Shown here: in pieces, positions 38,163 to 45,955 of the stretch
How positions within the stretch are numbered: position 1 is the stretch's first letter
Layout of the letters: the number at the start of each line of letters is the position of its first letter
Source: Flavobacteriaceae bacterium
GTDB lineage: Bacteria; Bacteroidota; Bacteroidia; Flavobacteriales; Flavobacteriaceae
Direction: 5' to 3'
Length of the DNA: 50,905 nucleotides
NCBI GenBank assembly: GCA_002690805.1
Contig: NZFW01000037.1
Span: forward strand, 53,722-104,626
Translations under genes and position numbers: made by a program
Notes under the pieces: model-generated
Seen by the model: the letters and a program-made list of their open reading frames with translations, nothing else
What the model was told of the DNA's origin: nothing
Databases searched by the model: none

Positions 38163-38594
38163 TTAAGATTTATTATTTGACAAGTTCATCCACGTTCCAG
38201 CAATAATCATTACACAGAAAGTAACTATAAAAATTAATGCTGCTGGCTCTGGCGAAAAAGATGGAGGCCATCCGTCAGATATTGAATAGCCAATAAATTC
38301 AATAAAGCTGTCTGTAACTGTTGATAATTCCGCTCCATTTGCTTTAATTTCAGATAATCTATACGCTTGTCCAAGTTGTAAATTATATGTAAAAGAAAAG
38401 ATGGTATATCCATAAAATGCTGTACAAAGTCCAAATAAAGAAACCAAAACTTTTCCAAAAATATTGGAATTAGCCTCTTTTTGAAACCTTACAAGCCTAA
38501 AAGTGATAAATACTAGTACTGTAAATGATAATAAATAAATTGCATTTGCAACAAATGCTAATTGATGGTAATTTAATATTTCTAATTCACTCAT
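38163..38594 (-). CDS. Small membrane protein of unknown function
   Basis: From the ATG at 38594 this encodes 143 residues with three predicted membrane segments: about 10-30 (LAFVANAIYLLSFTVLVFI), 48-68 (VLVSLFGLCTAFYGYTIFSF) and 112-133 (ALIFIVTFCVMIIAGTWM). A polar loop of about 40 residues lies between the second and third. I do not recognise a family. A start 12 codons earlier (38630) is possible but adds a polar, Asn-rich leader. It stands alone between the GHMP kinase and the esterase. Confidence 0.65.
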   Translation of the reverse strand: MSELEILNYHQLAFVANAIYLLSFTVLVFITFRLVRFQKEANSNIFGKVLVSLFGLCTAFYGYTIFSFTYNLQLGQAYRLSEIKANGAELSTVTDSFIEFIGYSISDGWPPSFSPEPAALIFIVTFCVMIIAGTWMNLSNNKS

Positions 38595-38737
38595 TTTATT
38601 GTTTTTATGATTAAAAAATAAATTTAACACTTTTAGTTTAAAAGTAAATCCTACAGTTTAATAAATTACTGTTATTGATCATTTTTAATACTGATTTTAC
38701 TATAATTGTAAAAGAATTTATAAATCCAATATCTATT

Positions 38738-39730
38738 GTGAAGAAAAAAATATTTATAGCTTTAATCTGTCAACTAATATTTTCATGTAATAAAGAAAAT
38801 TCTCTTGATACTACTCTATTAGAAGATGGTGTGATCTGTGACATAGGAGATGGTAAAAATACATACAACTGTACCATGATTAAAAATCAAATTAGCAGAG
38901 AATTTATTATTTATGTTCCAGATTCTTATACTCAAACTTCCCGTGTCCCCCTTTTATTTAGCCTTCATGGATATACTAGTTTTGCCAGAGTTAACATAGA
39001 ATATACTGGTTTTAAAGAAATAGCAGATAATAATGGATTTATTGTAATATACCCACAAGGATCGCTCTGGTTTGCTCCACCAAGCGATATAAATGGATAT
39101 TCATCGCAAGGGCAAACTCACTGGAATGTCGGCTGGGAGAATGCTGGAACAAAAAGCACTTCAGATGATATAACTTTTATAGAAGATTTAATCGACTGGT
39201 CCTCTAGTAATTATAACATTAATACCGATAGAGTTTACTCTACAGGGATGTCAAATGGTGGATTTATGAGTTATAACCTAGCCTGCAACTTAAGCTCAAA
39301 AATTGCAGCAATTGCATCTGTTACTGGATCAATGTCTCCTCAAAATTACAGGACTTGTAACCCTGATCGTCCTATGCCAATTCTACAAATTCATGGATTA
39401 CAAGACTATGTGGTTCCATATTTAGGGCTTGATTCTCGGTGTGAGCCAATAGAGAATGTAATAAATTATTGGGTTGATTTTAATTCATGTAACAAAAACT
39501 CAATTGATAATACAATTATAGATATTAATAATGATGATTATGGTGGAGTTCACAAAACATATGAAAATGGAAAGAATAATGTTGCCGTTGAATTATACTT
39601 ATTAGACAGAATGGGGCATAGTTGGCCAAGAATTAATGGTCCAGAAGATTATGAAATGTATGATATAGATGCCCCAACTATTATCTGGGAGTTTTTATCA
39701 AAATATAACATAAATGGTTTAATTAATTAG
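38738..39730 (+). CDS. Polyhydroxybutyrate-depolymerase/feruloyl-esterase-like lipoprotein
   Basis: An alpha/beta-hydrolase of the LpqC/PHB-depolymerase family. A GTG at 38738 gives a lipoprotein signal MKKKIFIALICQLIFSCNKE (lipobox IFSC) and 330 residues; the TTG at 38675 would place 21 residues before it. The nucleophile elbow is STGMSNGGFMSY, the oxyanion region is FSLHGYTS, and the catalytic histidine is in DRMGHSWPR. THWNVGWENAG also matches the family. It likely hydrolyses esters of polymers outside the cell or in the periplasm; the substrate is unknown. It meets blh tail to tail with an 8-base overlap. Confidence 0.87.
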   Translation: MKKKIFIALICQLIFSCNKENSLDTTLLEDGVICDIGDGKNTYNCTMIKNQISREFIIYVPDSYTQTSRVPLLFSLHGYTSFARVNIEYTGFKEIADNNGFIVIYPQGSLWFAPPSDINGYSSQGQTHWNVGWENAGTKSTSDDITFIEDLIDWSSSNYNINTDRVYSTGMSNGGFMSYNLACNLSSKIAAIASVTGSMSPQNYRTCNPDRPMPILQIHGLQDYVVPYLGLDSRCEPIENVINYWVDFNSCNKNSIDNTIIDINNDDYGGVHKTYENGKNNVAVELYLLDRMGHSWPRINGPEDYEMYDIDAPTIIWEFLSKYNINGLIN

Positions 39731-40592
39731 ATTTTGATAGAATTTTAGTCATTAATAGGATGTGCGGTATCGTTACTGAAACTAAAAATGAATATGACAC
39801 TCTATAAAAACTCTCTCCGATAACATCCCCTTTTAAAACTAAAATAGTTAATCCAGCTATTGATATTGCCCAATAGAATCCACTTTTTTTAAGGTATTGT
39901 AAAAGAGTTTTCAAGTTAACTTTTTTATATAAAAACTCAATTTGATCGTATATGGATGGAACAGAATGCCATATCACAAAGTATGTAGCAAAAGATACGA
40001 TAAGTCCTGTTTCATAGAATAATACACATATAACAATAAGATTAAATATTTCTTTTAGTATTGAAAATTTAAGATTTTTATAGTCTATTACCCATAAAAG
40101 AATAATTATAGAAGAAAATATATATAGCATCATTTGAATTGGAACTGTCTGCATTTCAATATTTAAAATAGGTTTAAGTATTTCGTATACTGATTTCTTA
40201 TTTGTTTCTATCATAATTAAAAAGATGAGTGATCCGTATGATAAAAAGTGGTAAAATTTCAATTTAGAATTCGATAATTTCTTATGAAAATGTTGTTCTC
40301 CAAAGTGATAGCTGCTTATCAATAGAAATGAAATAAAACCTATTATTGGAAGGCTATAAACTATTGTAAATGACAAAAAAGCAATAAAAACATAAAGAAT
40401 GATAAACCCTGTCTTTATTTTAATAGATGATGTATTAAGCTTAGTGGAGATAAGAGTAATATCACATGCCCCATGAACAAGTCCAAGGCTAAGAATCAAG
40501 AAAACTGCTATAATTATATCAATATTATTTAGTGGAAATAATGATAAACAAATGATAAAAATTGTAGAAATAATCTTTGCTTTTGACATCAT
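39723..40592 (-). CDS. blh: Beta-carotene 15,15'-dioxygenase, Brp/Blh family
   Basis: Blh is a membrane enzyme that cleaves beta-carotene to two retinals, the chromophore of the neighbouring rhodopsin. The 289-residue protein is largely hydrophobic. It contains the iron-ligand histidine motifs LGLVHGACDITLIS, ISSYHFGEQHF and FVIWHSVPSIYDQIEFL, in family order. The ATG at 40592 lies 71 bases from the divergent proteorhodopsin ATG. Carotenoid genes (crtE/B/I/Y) are not in this window, so beta-carotene synthesis must be encoded elsewhere. Confidence 0.93.
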   Translation of the reverse strand: MMSKAKIISTIFIICLSLFPLNNIDIIIAVFLILSLGLVHGACDITLISTKLNTSSIKIKTGFIILYVFIAFLSFTIVYSLPIIGFISFLLISSYHFGEQHFHKKLSNSKLKFYHFLSYGSLIFLIMIETNKKSVYEILKPILNIEMQTVPIQMMLYIFSSIIILLWVIDYKNLKFSILKEIFNLIVICVLFYETGLIVSFATYFVIWHSVPSIYDQIEFLYKKVNLKTLLQYLKKSGFYWAISIAGLTILVLKGDVIGESFYRVSYSFLVSVTIPHILLMTKILSKSN

Positions 40593-40607
40593 AAATAACA
40601 GTAATTA

Positions 40608-40636
40608 TTTGATTTAATTTATTTTTGTTAAATTTA
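40608..40636 (+). promoter_or_regulatory. Candidate proteorhodopsin promoter
   Basis: TTTG (40608-40611), a 17-base spacer and TAAATTTA (40629-40636) match the Bacteroidota promoter TTTG-N17-TANNTTTG at all positions but the last. Start of transcription would fall near 40643, about 20 bases before the ATG. Confidence 0.55.
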
Positions 40637-40663
40637 GGATTCCAAACTTTAAAAAAAAATTAT

Positions 40664-41380
40664 ATGAACATATTAAATTTCTTTATTGATGCTTCAAAAA
40701 TGGCATCAAATGATTATGTAGGATTTACATTTTTTGTAGGCTGTATGGCCATGATGGCTGCATCAGCTTTTTTCTTCCTATCAATGAGCTCTTTCGATTC
40801 TAAATGGAGAACCTCTATTTTAGTTTCAGGTTTAATAACTTTCATAGCTGCCGTTCATTACTGGTACATGAGAGATTACTGGGCTTCATTTGGAGAGTCA
40901 CCGACTTTTTTTAGATATGTAGACTGGGTACTTACTGTACCTTTAATGTGTGTTGAATTTTATTTGATACTAAAAGCTGCAGGAGCTCAAAAGTCCCTGA
41001 TGTGGAAAATGATCTTTTTATCTGTTATAATGTTAGTAACAGGATACCTTGGAGAAACTGTTTACTCTGGTCAAGCTGCTTTATGGGGAGCAATCTCTGG
41101 AGCTGCTTATTTCGTAATAGTTTATGAAATATGGGCTGGTGGTGCTTCAAAACTTGCTGCTTCTGCTGGAGGTGCTGTTCAAGCTGCTCACAAAACACTT
41201 TGTTGGTTTGTGCTTGTAGGTTGGGCTATATACCCAATTGGATATATGGCTGGTACTGAAGGTTGGTACAGCGGAATTTTTGGTGGACTAGACATGGATG
41301 TTATCTATAATGTTGGTGATGCTATCAATAAAATTGGATTTGGTTTAGTTGTTTATCAACTTGCTGTTGATTCAAAATAG
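40664..41380 (+). CDS. Proteorhodopsin, green-tuned proton pump
   Basis: A seven-helix retinal protein in the inner membrane that pumps protons outward in light. The ATG at 40664 gives 238 residues. Key residues: the counter-ion D87, T91 and proton donor E98 in RYVDWVLTVPLMCVEFY (the D-T-E pattern of H+ pumps), H65 paired with the counter-ion, and the retinal Schiff-base lysine K223 in GDAINKIGFG. The tuning position carries Met (M95, equivalent to 105 of the first described proteorhodopsin), typical of flavobacteria and associated with green absorption. blh is divergent, and a dedicated promoter and terminator bracket the gene, making it monocistronic. Confidence 0.98.
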   Translation: MNILNFFIDASKMASNDYVGFTFFVGCMAMMAASAFFFLSMSSFDSKWRTSILVSGLITFIAAVHYWYMRDYWASFGESPTFFRYVDWVLTVPLMCVEFYLILKAAGAQKSLMWKMIFLSVIMLVTGYLGETVYSGQAALWGAISGAAYFVIVYEIWAGGASKLAASAGGAVQAAHKTLCWFVLVGWAIYPIGYMAGTEGWYSGIFGGLDMDVIYNVGDAINKIGFGLVVYQLAVDSK

Positions 41381-41399
41381 TATATTCTAATTACAATCT

Positions 41400-41432
41400 A
41401 AAAAGCCTTCATTTAAATGAAGGCTTTTTTTA
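41400..41432 (+). terminator. Proteorhodopsin terminator
   Basis: AAAAAGCCTTCATTT and AAATGAAGGCTTTTTTT form a perfect long stem with almost no loop, followed by a T-run, starting 20 bases after the stop. The symmetrical A/T flanks could also end the convergent YceI transcript. Confidence 0.9.
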
Positions 41433-41445
41433 TATATAATATTTA

Positions 41446-41985
41446 TTAATTTGAAAAAATAAGCTCGTAATTAATAATTAGATTATCTTCCATTTTGACT
41501 AGCATAAAAACTGGTAATTTAATTTGAAAATCTGAAGGTTTAATTATTAAATTTCCCTTTAGAACTATTTTTTTTTGCGATTTTTCATAAGATGTTTTTA
41601 TGGCAATGTTTTTTTCAATTCCATGGAATTTCATTTTTCCAGAAATATTTAATTTATTATTGTCTAGATCAAAGGTTTCCCCAAAATAACTGACACGAGG
41701 AAAGACCAGGGCTTCTAAAATTTCTAGAGCATTCGAGTCTCTTGAGGAGTTTCCGCTGTCAAAATCACTTATATTAGATGTAACAGCAATTTTCACAGGT
41801 TCGTCTTCCTGTAAAATAAGCACTCCCTTAATATTTTTATTTAGTCCTGACCATTGATGAAGTACGTGTTTTGCTTCATATGTAATAAATGATTCTTCAG
41901 AATTTAATATCCAGTTATCAGAATTTTTTTTCTGAGAAAAACAGGTAAATGAGAAAAATAAAAAAATAAAAAATAGTCTGTTCAT
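41446..41985 (-). CDS. YceI-family periplasmic protein
   Basis: YceI proteins form a lipocalin-like barrel that binds isoprenoid chains such as polyprenyls or quinones. The 179 residues start with a signal peptide (MNRLFFIFLFFSFTCFSQ) and show the family strands ESFITYEAKHVLHQWSG, VTSNISDFDSGNSSRDSNAL and KLNISGKMKFHGIEKNI. It begins two bases after a b561-like membrane protein, the same association as yceI-yceJ in E. coli, pointing to quinone or isoprenoid redox chemistry at the membrane. It is third in the Rieske-led operon. Confidence 0.85.
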   Translation of the reverse strand: MNRLFFIFLFFSFTCFSQKKNSDNWILNSEESFITYEAKHVLHQWSGLNKNIKGVLILQEDEPVKIAVTSNISDFDSGNSSRDSNALEILEALVFPRVSYFGETFDLDNNKLNISGKMKFHGIEKNIAIKTSYEKSQKKIVLKGNLIIKPSDFQIKLPVFMLVKMEDNLIINYELIFSN

Positions 41986-41987
41986 AA

Positions 41988-42611
41988 TTAAAATTTAAAA
42001 ACTAGTACTGCAGCTGCAAAACTACCGAAAAGAGTATAAGCAGAAGCTTTATGAGCCCCTCTATCTCTATCAGAAAAATAATTTGTTGAAAGCATTGCAG
42101 AAAAGTGTATTGTTGCAAGGATTTTATGAGCTTTAATTGAGTTTAATCTTCTTACTTTACGGTTTAAAAGAGGGGGTGGAGAGAATAATGACAATCCTGC
42201 TCCTGTAAAATATCCAAAATTTACAATTTTTCCCATTCTCTTATGAGTTTCATATAGATCAGATTCTCCATTATAAAGCTTGCCTCCAATAATTCCTTGG
42301 GCAATCATAGCTAGGAGAGTTGTGTAGCCAATATACTGGTGAGTTTTGAGCATTATTTTTCGGAGTTTAAGCTCTTTCTCCCTCATTTCCAAATTTAAAG
42401 GTGCTATTCCAGTCTTTCTAAAAAGACCTTTATGTCCCCACAATAATCTTTGAGTAAAAATCATTCTCTCAGGAAGAATAGCTGTTTCAGATTCATCATC
42501 TGGAGTAATCATATTAAAAAGCTCATCTTCTGTTTGAGCATTTAGATTTAAACAAAAGATAATACTAAATAGAATTAAATAAAATAAAGTAGAATTTGGT
42601 TGACTTTTCAA
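41988..42611 (-). CDS. Cytochrome b561-like membrane protein
   Basis: A 207-residue protein with a signal peptide (MKSQPNSTLFYLILF...LNAQ) and four C-terminal membrane segments, each with histidine near its end: LKTHQYIGYTTLL, YETHKRMGKIVNF, IKAHKILATIHFSAM and RGAHKASAYTLFG. This pattern suggests two b-type haems as in b561-like proteins, but no exact family match is claimed. TTG at 42611 directly abuts the Rieske stop (TAATTG), so translation is coupled. With Rieske upstream and YceI downstream, a small periplasm-facing electron-transfer module is likely. Confidence 0.7.
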   Translation of the reverse strand: MKSQPNSTLFYLILFSIIFCLNLNAQTEDELFNMITPDDESETAILPERMIFTQRLLWGHKGLFRKTGIAPLNLEMREKELKLRKIMLKTHQYIGYTTLLAMIAQGIIGGKLYNGESDLYETHKRMGKIVNFGYFTGAGLSLFSPPPLLNRKVRRLNSIKAHKILATIHFSAMLSTNYFSDRDRGAHKASAYTLFGSFAAAVLVFKF

Positions 42612-43076
42612 TTAAGGCTTTGTAACGATTAAAGTGTTTCCTGATTTAGAAGTAGTATAACATTGAAGAGGGCCTCCATTAGTTCCCTCAGTTACACAGT
42701 CTGTCGGATAAGAGTTGTTATGTCTACCACATATGAATTTACTCTCAGATGAATTATAGGACCATGCATCTCTTGCTCCTTGATGAGGGCAAAAGTTGTT
42801 AAATGCAAAGTATGCCGATCCTGATTTGAGTAAAAGTGTTCTTTGTTCCGTAAAATTCATCCAACCAGCAGAATCTAATTTAGAAAAGTTTGGGTGAGTA
42901 AGATCGATCTCTATATTATTACCATTAATCTTATATCCTCCATCAGTATCTGGAATAGGAATAACTTCTTCATCAGAATCTTTAGAGCAAGCCTCTAAAA
43001 AACTTACCCCTAGAATAGCCATTGCAACATTAGGACAAGTTTTATTTAAAAATTCCCTTCTTTTAATTTCTTTCAT
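42612..43076 (-). CDS. Rieske [2Fe-2S] lipoprotein with Tat-type signal
   Basis: A 154-residue iron-sulfur protein. The N-terminus KEIKRREFLNKTCPNVAM has the twin-arginine pattern RRxFL, and SFLEAC is a lipobox, so the folded protein is probably exported by Tat and lipid-anchored. The cluster ligands are C-x-H in NNFCPHQGARD and C-x-x-H in FICGRHNNSYPTDC, the standard Rieske boxes (about residues 92-118). It heads the three-gene operon with the b561-like and YceI proteins behind a textbook promoter. It is not accompanied by a bc1-type cytochrome b. Confidence 0.92.
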   Translation of the reverse strand: MKEIKRREFLNKTCPNVAMAILGVSFLEACSKDSDEEVIPIPDTDGGYKINGNNIEIDLTHPNFSKLDSAGWMNFTEQRTLLLKSGSAYFAFNNFCPHQGARDAWSYNSSESKFICGRHNNSYPTDCVTEGTNGGPLQCYTTSKSGNTLIVTKP

Positions 43077-43091
43077 AATTTAAAATAATTG

Positions 43092-43120
43092 CAAAAATAC
43101 TAAAATGAACTTTTCACAAA
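43092..43120 (-). promoter_or_regulatory. Promoter of the Rieske operon
   Basis: On the reverse strand TTTG (43120-43117), a 17-base spacer and TATTTTTG (43099-43092) match the Bacteroidota consensus perfectly. Transcription would start near 43085, giving a leader of about 10 bases to the ATG at 43076. Confidence 0.7.
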
Positions 43121-43151
43121 ATTATAAAGAATAATTAATTTATTGTTGTTT

Positions 43152-43367
43152 TTATTCAATGTCTTTTTTTCTTAACTGAATCAATAAAATTGTTGCTTCC
43201 GCGATAAAACATATTCCAGAATTAAAAACGACTAAGGCAGCTGTGCCAATATAAAACCAGTTAAAGTCATTTGAAATCTTAAGAATTATAGCCTCTCCAA
43301 TTAGACAAAGTCCAAGCCCAAGTAATGTTAGTCCTGAAATTGAATATAATAACCATTTTTTTTTCAT
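43152..43367 (-). CDS. Small two-helix membrane protein
   Basis: From the ATG at 43367 this gives 71 residues: MKKKWLLYSISGLTLLGLGL opens the first membrane helix (about 4-29), and WFYIGTAALVVFNSGICFIA the second (about 37-62), ending in a charged tail RKKDIE. I do not recognise a family. It lies 30 bases downstream of the EamA gene on the same strand and may be cotranscribed with it. Confidence 0.6.
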   Translation of the reverse strand: MKKKWLLYSISGLTLLGLGLCLIGEAIILKISNDFNWFYIGTAALVVFNSGICFIAEATILLIQLRKKDIE

Positions 43368-43397
43368 GTTTAAAGATAACAATCTTAACATGTTATT

Positions 43398-44354
43398 TTA
43401 AGTTTTTATTTTTCTGAATTTTGACTTATAGGCTTGAAAAATAACAAGTTTTCTCTTGGAATTAATAAAAAAAACTCCAAGAAGCAAGATACAAGAGGCT
43501 AAAATTGTTTGATTGGTGATTTTTTCATCAAGAAAATACCAACCTAAAATTACAGCGACTATGGGATTAATATAATTACTAGTTGAAACTTTTTCTGGTG
43601 AAACTTTTTTGAGTAAGAAATTAAATGATGTAAATGCTATTATGCTCCCAAAAATAATTAGAAAAAAAAGTGCTCCTTTTACAGAACTACTCCAGTCTGA
43701 TGGATTTGACCAGGTTTCATTAAAAAAAATACTCCCTGCAAATAAAAAAATACTCGCGAACAACATTTGATAAGCAGTATTAACAAAAAAGTTTTTTGGA
43801 AGTTCCGCTTTTGCCACGAATAAGCTCGCAAATGCCCAGCTTATCATACATAAAAAAATCATAAAGATTGCAATGTAAGAATTCTCATTTCCAATAATTT
43901 CATTTTGATTAACTAATAAAAACATTCCAAAAAAACCTAATAAAACCCCGATAAATGATAAAAAACTTATTTTTTTACCTTCAAATATTCTCATCAAAAT
44001 TAATACAACAAGAGGCTGTAAAGATGTTTCAAGTGCAGCTAAACTTGAATCAATATATTGTAAAGACCAAACAAGCGCACCATTACCAAAGCCTAAAAAT
44101 AAAAATCCAGCTAAACAACAATTAAGAGCCTGTTTTAGGTTTATCTTTATCGATAATCCCAGTAGTTTAGAAAGAATAAAAATCAAAGCCGCTGAAATGG
44201 TAAAACGAATTGAGGCTAATAAAAGAGGCGCAATTTCATTTAATGCAATTTTATTAAATAAATATGTAGAACCCCAAATAATATATATTGATAAAAATGC
44301 CAATACAATTAAGAGCGTGTTTTTAATATCTTTTTTGTTTAAAATGGATATCAT
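43398..44354 (-). CDS. EamA-family (DMT) transporter
   Basis: A 318-residue inner-membrane exporter of the drug/metabolite transporter superfamily with ten hydrophobic helices in two EamA repeats. Recognisable parts are YIIWGSTYLFNKIALNEIAP at the start of repeat one, CCLAGFLFLGFGNGALVWSLQYI, and SPEKVSTSNYINPIVAVILG in repeat two. Members export amino acids or other metabolites; substrate not predictable. The C-terminus is basic (KRKLVIFQAYKSKFRKIKT), consistent with a cytoplasmic end. Confidence 0.9.
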   Translation of the reverse strand: MISILNKKDIKNTLLIVLAFLSIYIIWGSTYLFNKIALNEIAPLLLASIRFTISAALIFILSKLLGLSIKINLKQALNCCLAGFLFLGFGNGALVWSLQYIDSSLAALETSLQPLVVLILMRIFEGKKISFLSFIGVLLGFFGMFLLVNQNEIIGNENSYIAIFMIFLCMISWAFASLFVAKAELPKNFFVNTAYQMLFASIFLFAGSIFFNETWSNPSDWSSSVKGALFFLIIFGSIIAFTSFNFLLKKVSPEKVSTSNYINPIVAVILGWYFLDEKITNQTILASCILLLGVFFINSKRKLVIFQAYKSKFRKIKT

Positions 44355-44437
44355 TAGTTTTTTTAGTTTTAAAAAAATTGTTTTTTAAAAGAATTTAAGA
44401 AGAGGCTTATAGTTCCAAAAGGTTTGGGCTATATATA

Positions 44438-44959
44438 CTACTGCATTAAAGCATATCCATTTAATTGATAATTAATTAGTACACTTGAGCCAGAGAGAGC
44501 CTCAGTAATATTTTTATTGATATCTATTACGTCTATTTTCTTATAAGCGGTAGCTTGAGAACAAACGAATAGCTCAACTCCATACTGAGATAATAATTCT
44601 ATAACCTCTGTATTTGGGTTGTTTTTCCCAAATTTTTTTTGATATGCTTCATCTGTCAATATTAACGAAGTTGCAGGTCCTTGAATAGTCGCAGCAATTT
44701 TAACATCATCCTTTAAAATATTTTTACACCCAAGCATGTTTATTGCATGAGCTATACTATTTAATCCTTTATTTATTCCCTCTCTCATTTCACTAGTTGT
44801 AATTTTATAAACAACTTTATATTCTAAATTATTATCAGGTTGAACCGCAACATTTTTTGAATACTTAATTTTTCCGTAGCCATCAATTACAGGGGTTACC
44901 CATTCTTGACCATTTACAAATGAGGAAAACAAAAGAAGAAGTAAACATATATTTTTCAT
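44438..44959 (-). CDS. Exported DsrE-like protein
   Basis: The ATG at 44959 gives 173 residues with a signal peptide (MKNICLLLLLFSSFVNG). The mature part has the DsrE/DsrF fold pattern: YKVVYKITTSEMREGINKGL, VKIAATIQGPATSLILTDE and GVELFVCSQATAYKKIDV, with a Cys (FVCSQ) at the position of the reactive cysteine in sulfur-handling relatives. Periplasmic DsrE-like proteins of Bacteroidota have no established function. It stands alone, 83 bases upstream of the EamA gene. Confidence 0.78.
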   Translation of the reverse strand: MKNICLLLLLFSSFVNGQEWVTPVIDGYGKIKYSKNVAVQPDNNLEYKVVYKITTSEMREGINKGLNSIAHAINMLGCKNILKDDVKIAATIQGPATSLILTDEAYQKKFGKNNPNTEVIELLSQYGVELFVCSQATAYKKIDVIDINKNITEALSGSSVLINYQLNGYALMQ

Positions 44960-45100
44960 TTTTATTAATTTAAATTTGACAAAGCGCAAGATACAAAGAA
45001 GACTCTTAAATTGATTAACAAGACATGCTTATGCTTTGATATTATTTTTGAAAATTTTTAATCTTATTTTTTACTTTACTAAGAATGTTTTTTTTTAATT

Positions 45101-45937
45101 CTATAGACTTACAGAGATAAAAACAGGAAGGTGGTCAGAAGGCCAAAGTGTATTTGGTAATTTTTTATGTATATGTTTAAATTTAAAAACCTCAATATTT
45201 TTAGTAAAAATGTAATCTATTCTTTTTGTTAGTTTACTTTTTAATTCAAAAGCATTGAACGTTCCCTGAGGTTTATTTTTAGAAGAGATATTAAATGAAT
45301 CATCAAGATATTTAGACAATAATTTAATCGGTATATCTTCAGGAGCTGCATTGAAGTCTCCCATTACAACGATTGGATGATTTGTAAAATCATTTTCACT
45401 AATATGATTTAATATAACATTTACAGATTTCTCTCTAGAAACTTTGCCAATGTGGTCAAAATGAGAATTATAAACTATCATTTTTTTATTTGAATTTACT
45501 GTTACAAAAACTCCAACAGTTGCAATTCTATTTAAAGCAGCATCCCATCCAATTGATGGATATTCAGGAGTTTCTGAAAGCCAGAAGGTTTCAGTCTTTA
45601 GTAGCTTAAATTTTTTATTTTTATAATAAATAGCCGAATATTCACCATTATTTCCTCCATCTCTTCCTTCACCAATCACAGTATATTCATCCAATTGATT
45701 TGATAAATAATCTATTTGATGCGGTAACCCTTCTTGTATTCCAAAAACATCTGGTTTTTCTTCTTTAATTATGGAAACAATTCCTTCTTTTCTGTTATTC
45801 CATTGATTAACTCCATCACTTTTAACATCTAAACGAATATTATAAGTCATTATATTTAATGTATCGGAAGGATTTGAATATGATTTAAAAGCAAAAAATA
45901 ATATTGTCAGGTTTAAAAAGAATTTTGTTTTATTCAT
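45101..45937 (-). CDS. Exported endonuclease/exonuclease/phosphatase-family protein
   Basis: A 278-residue EEP-family phosphodiesterase with a signal peptide (MNKTKFFLNLTILFFAFKSYS). Catalytic blocks are visible: MTYNIRLD (Asn), FGIQEG (metal Glu), GRDGGNNGEYSAIYY, YNSHFDHIG (His/Asp), VMGDFNAAPED and WPSDHLPVF (His). It could act on nucleic acids, phosphoinositides or sphingolipids; sequence does not decide. An alternative ATG at 45955, directly after the stop of the upstream gene (TAAATG), would add six residues. It forms an operon with the ADP-ribosylglycohydrolase. Confidence 0.9.
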   Translation of the reverse strand: MNKTKFFLNLTILFFAFKSYSNPSDTLNIMTYNIRLDVKSDGVNQWNNRKEGIVSIIKEEKPDVFGIQEGLPHQIDYLSNQLDEYTVIGEGRDGGNNGEYSAIYYKNKKFKLLKTETFWLSETPEYPSIGWDAALNRIATVGVFVTVNSNKKMIVYNSHFDHIGKVSREKSVNVILNHISENDFTNHPIVVMGDFNAAPEDIPIKLLSKYLDDSFNISSKNKPQGTFNAFELKSKLTKRIDYIFTKNIEVFKFKHIHKKLPNTLWPSDHLPVFISVSL

Positions 45938-45955
45938 AAAAATTTGAGCTAACAT

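Noticed and set aside
44990-45100. Possible small RNA in the gap after the EEP-family gene
   Set aside because: The 111 bases are AT-rich with no convincing hairpin, terminator or ORF.
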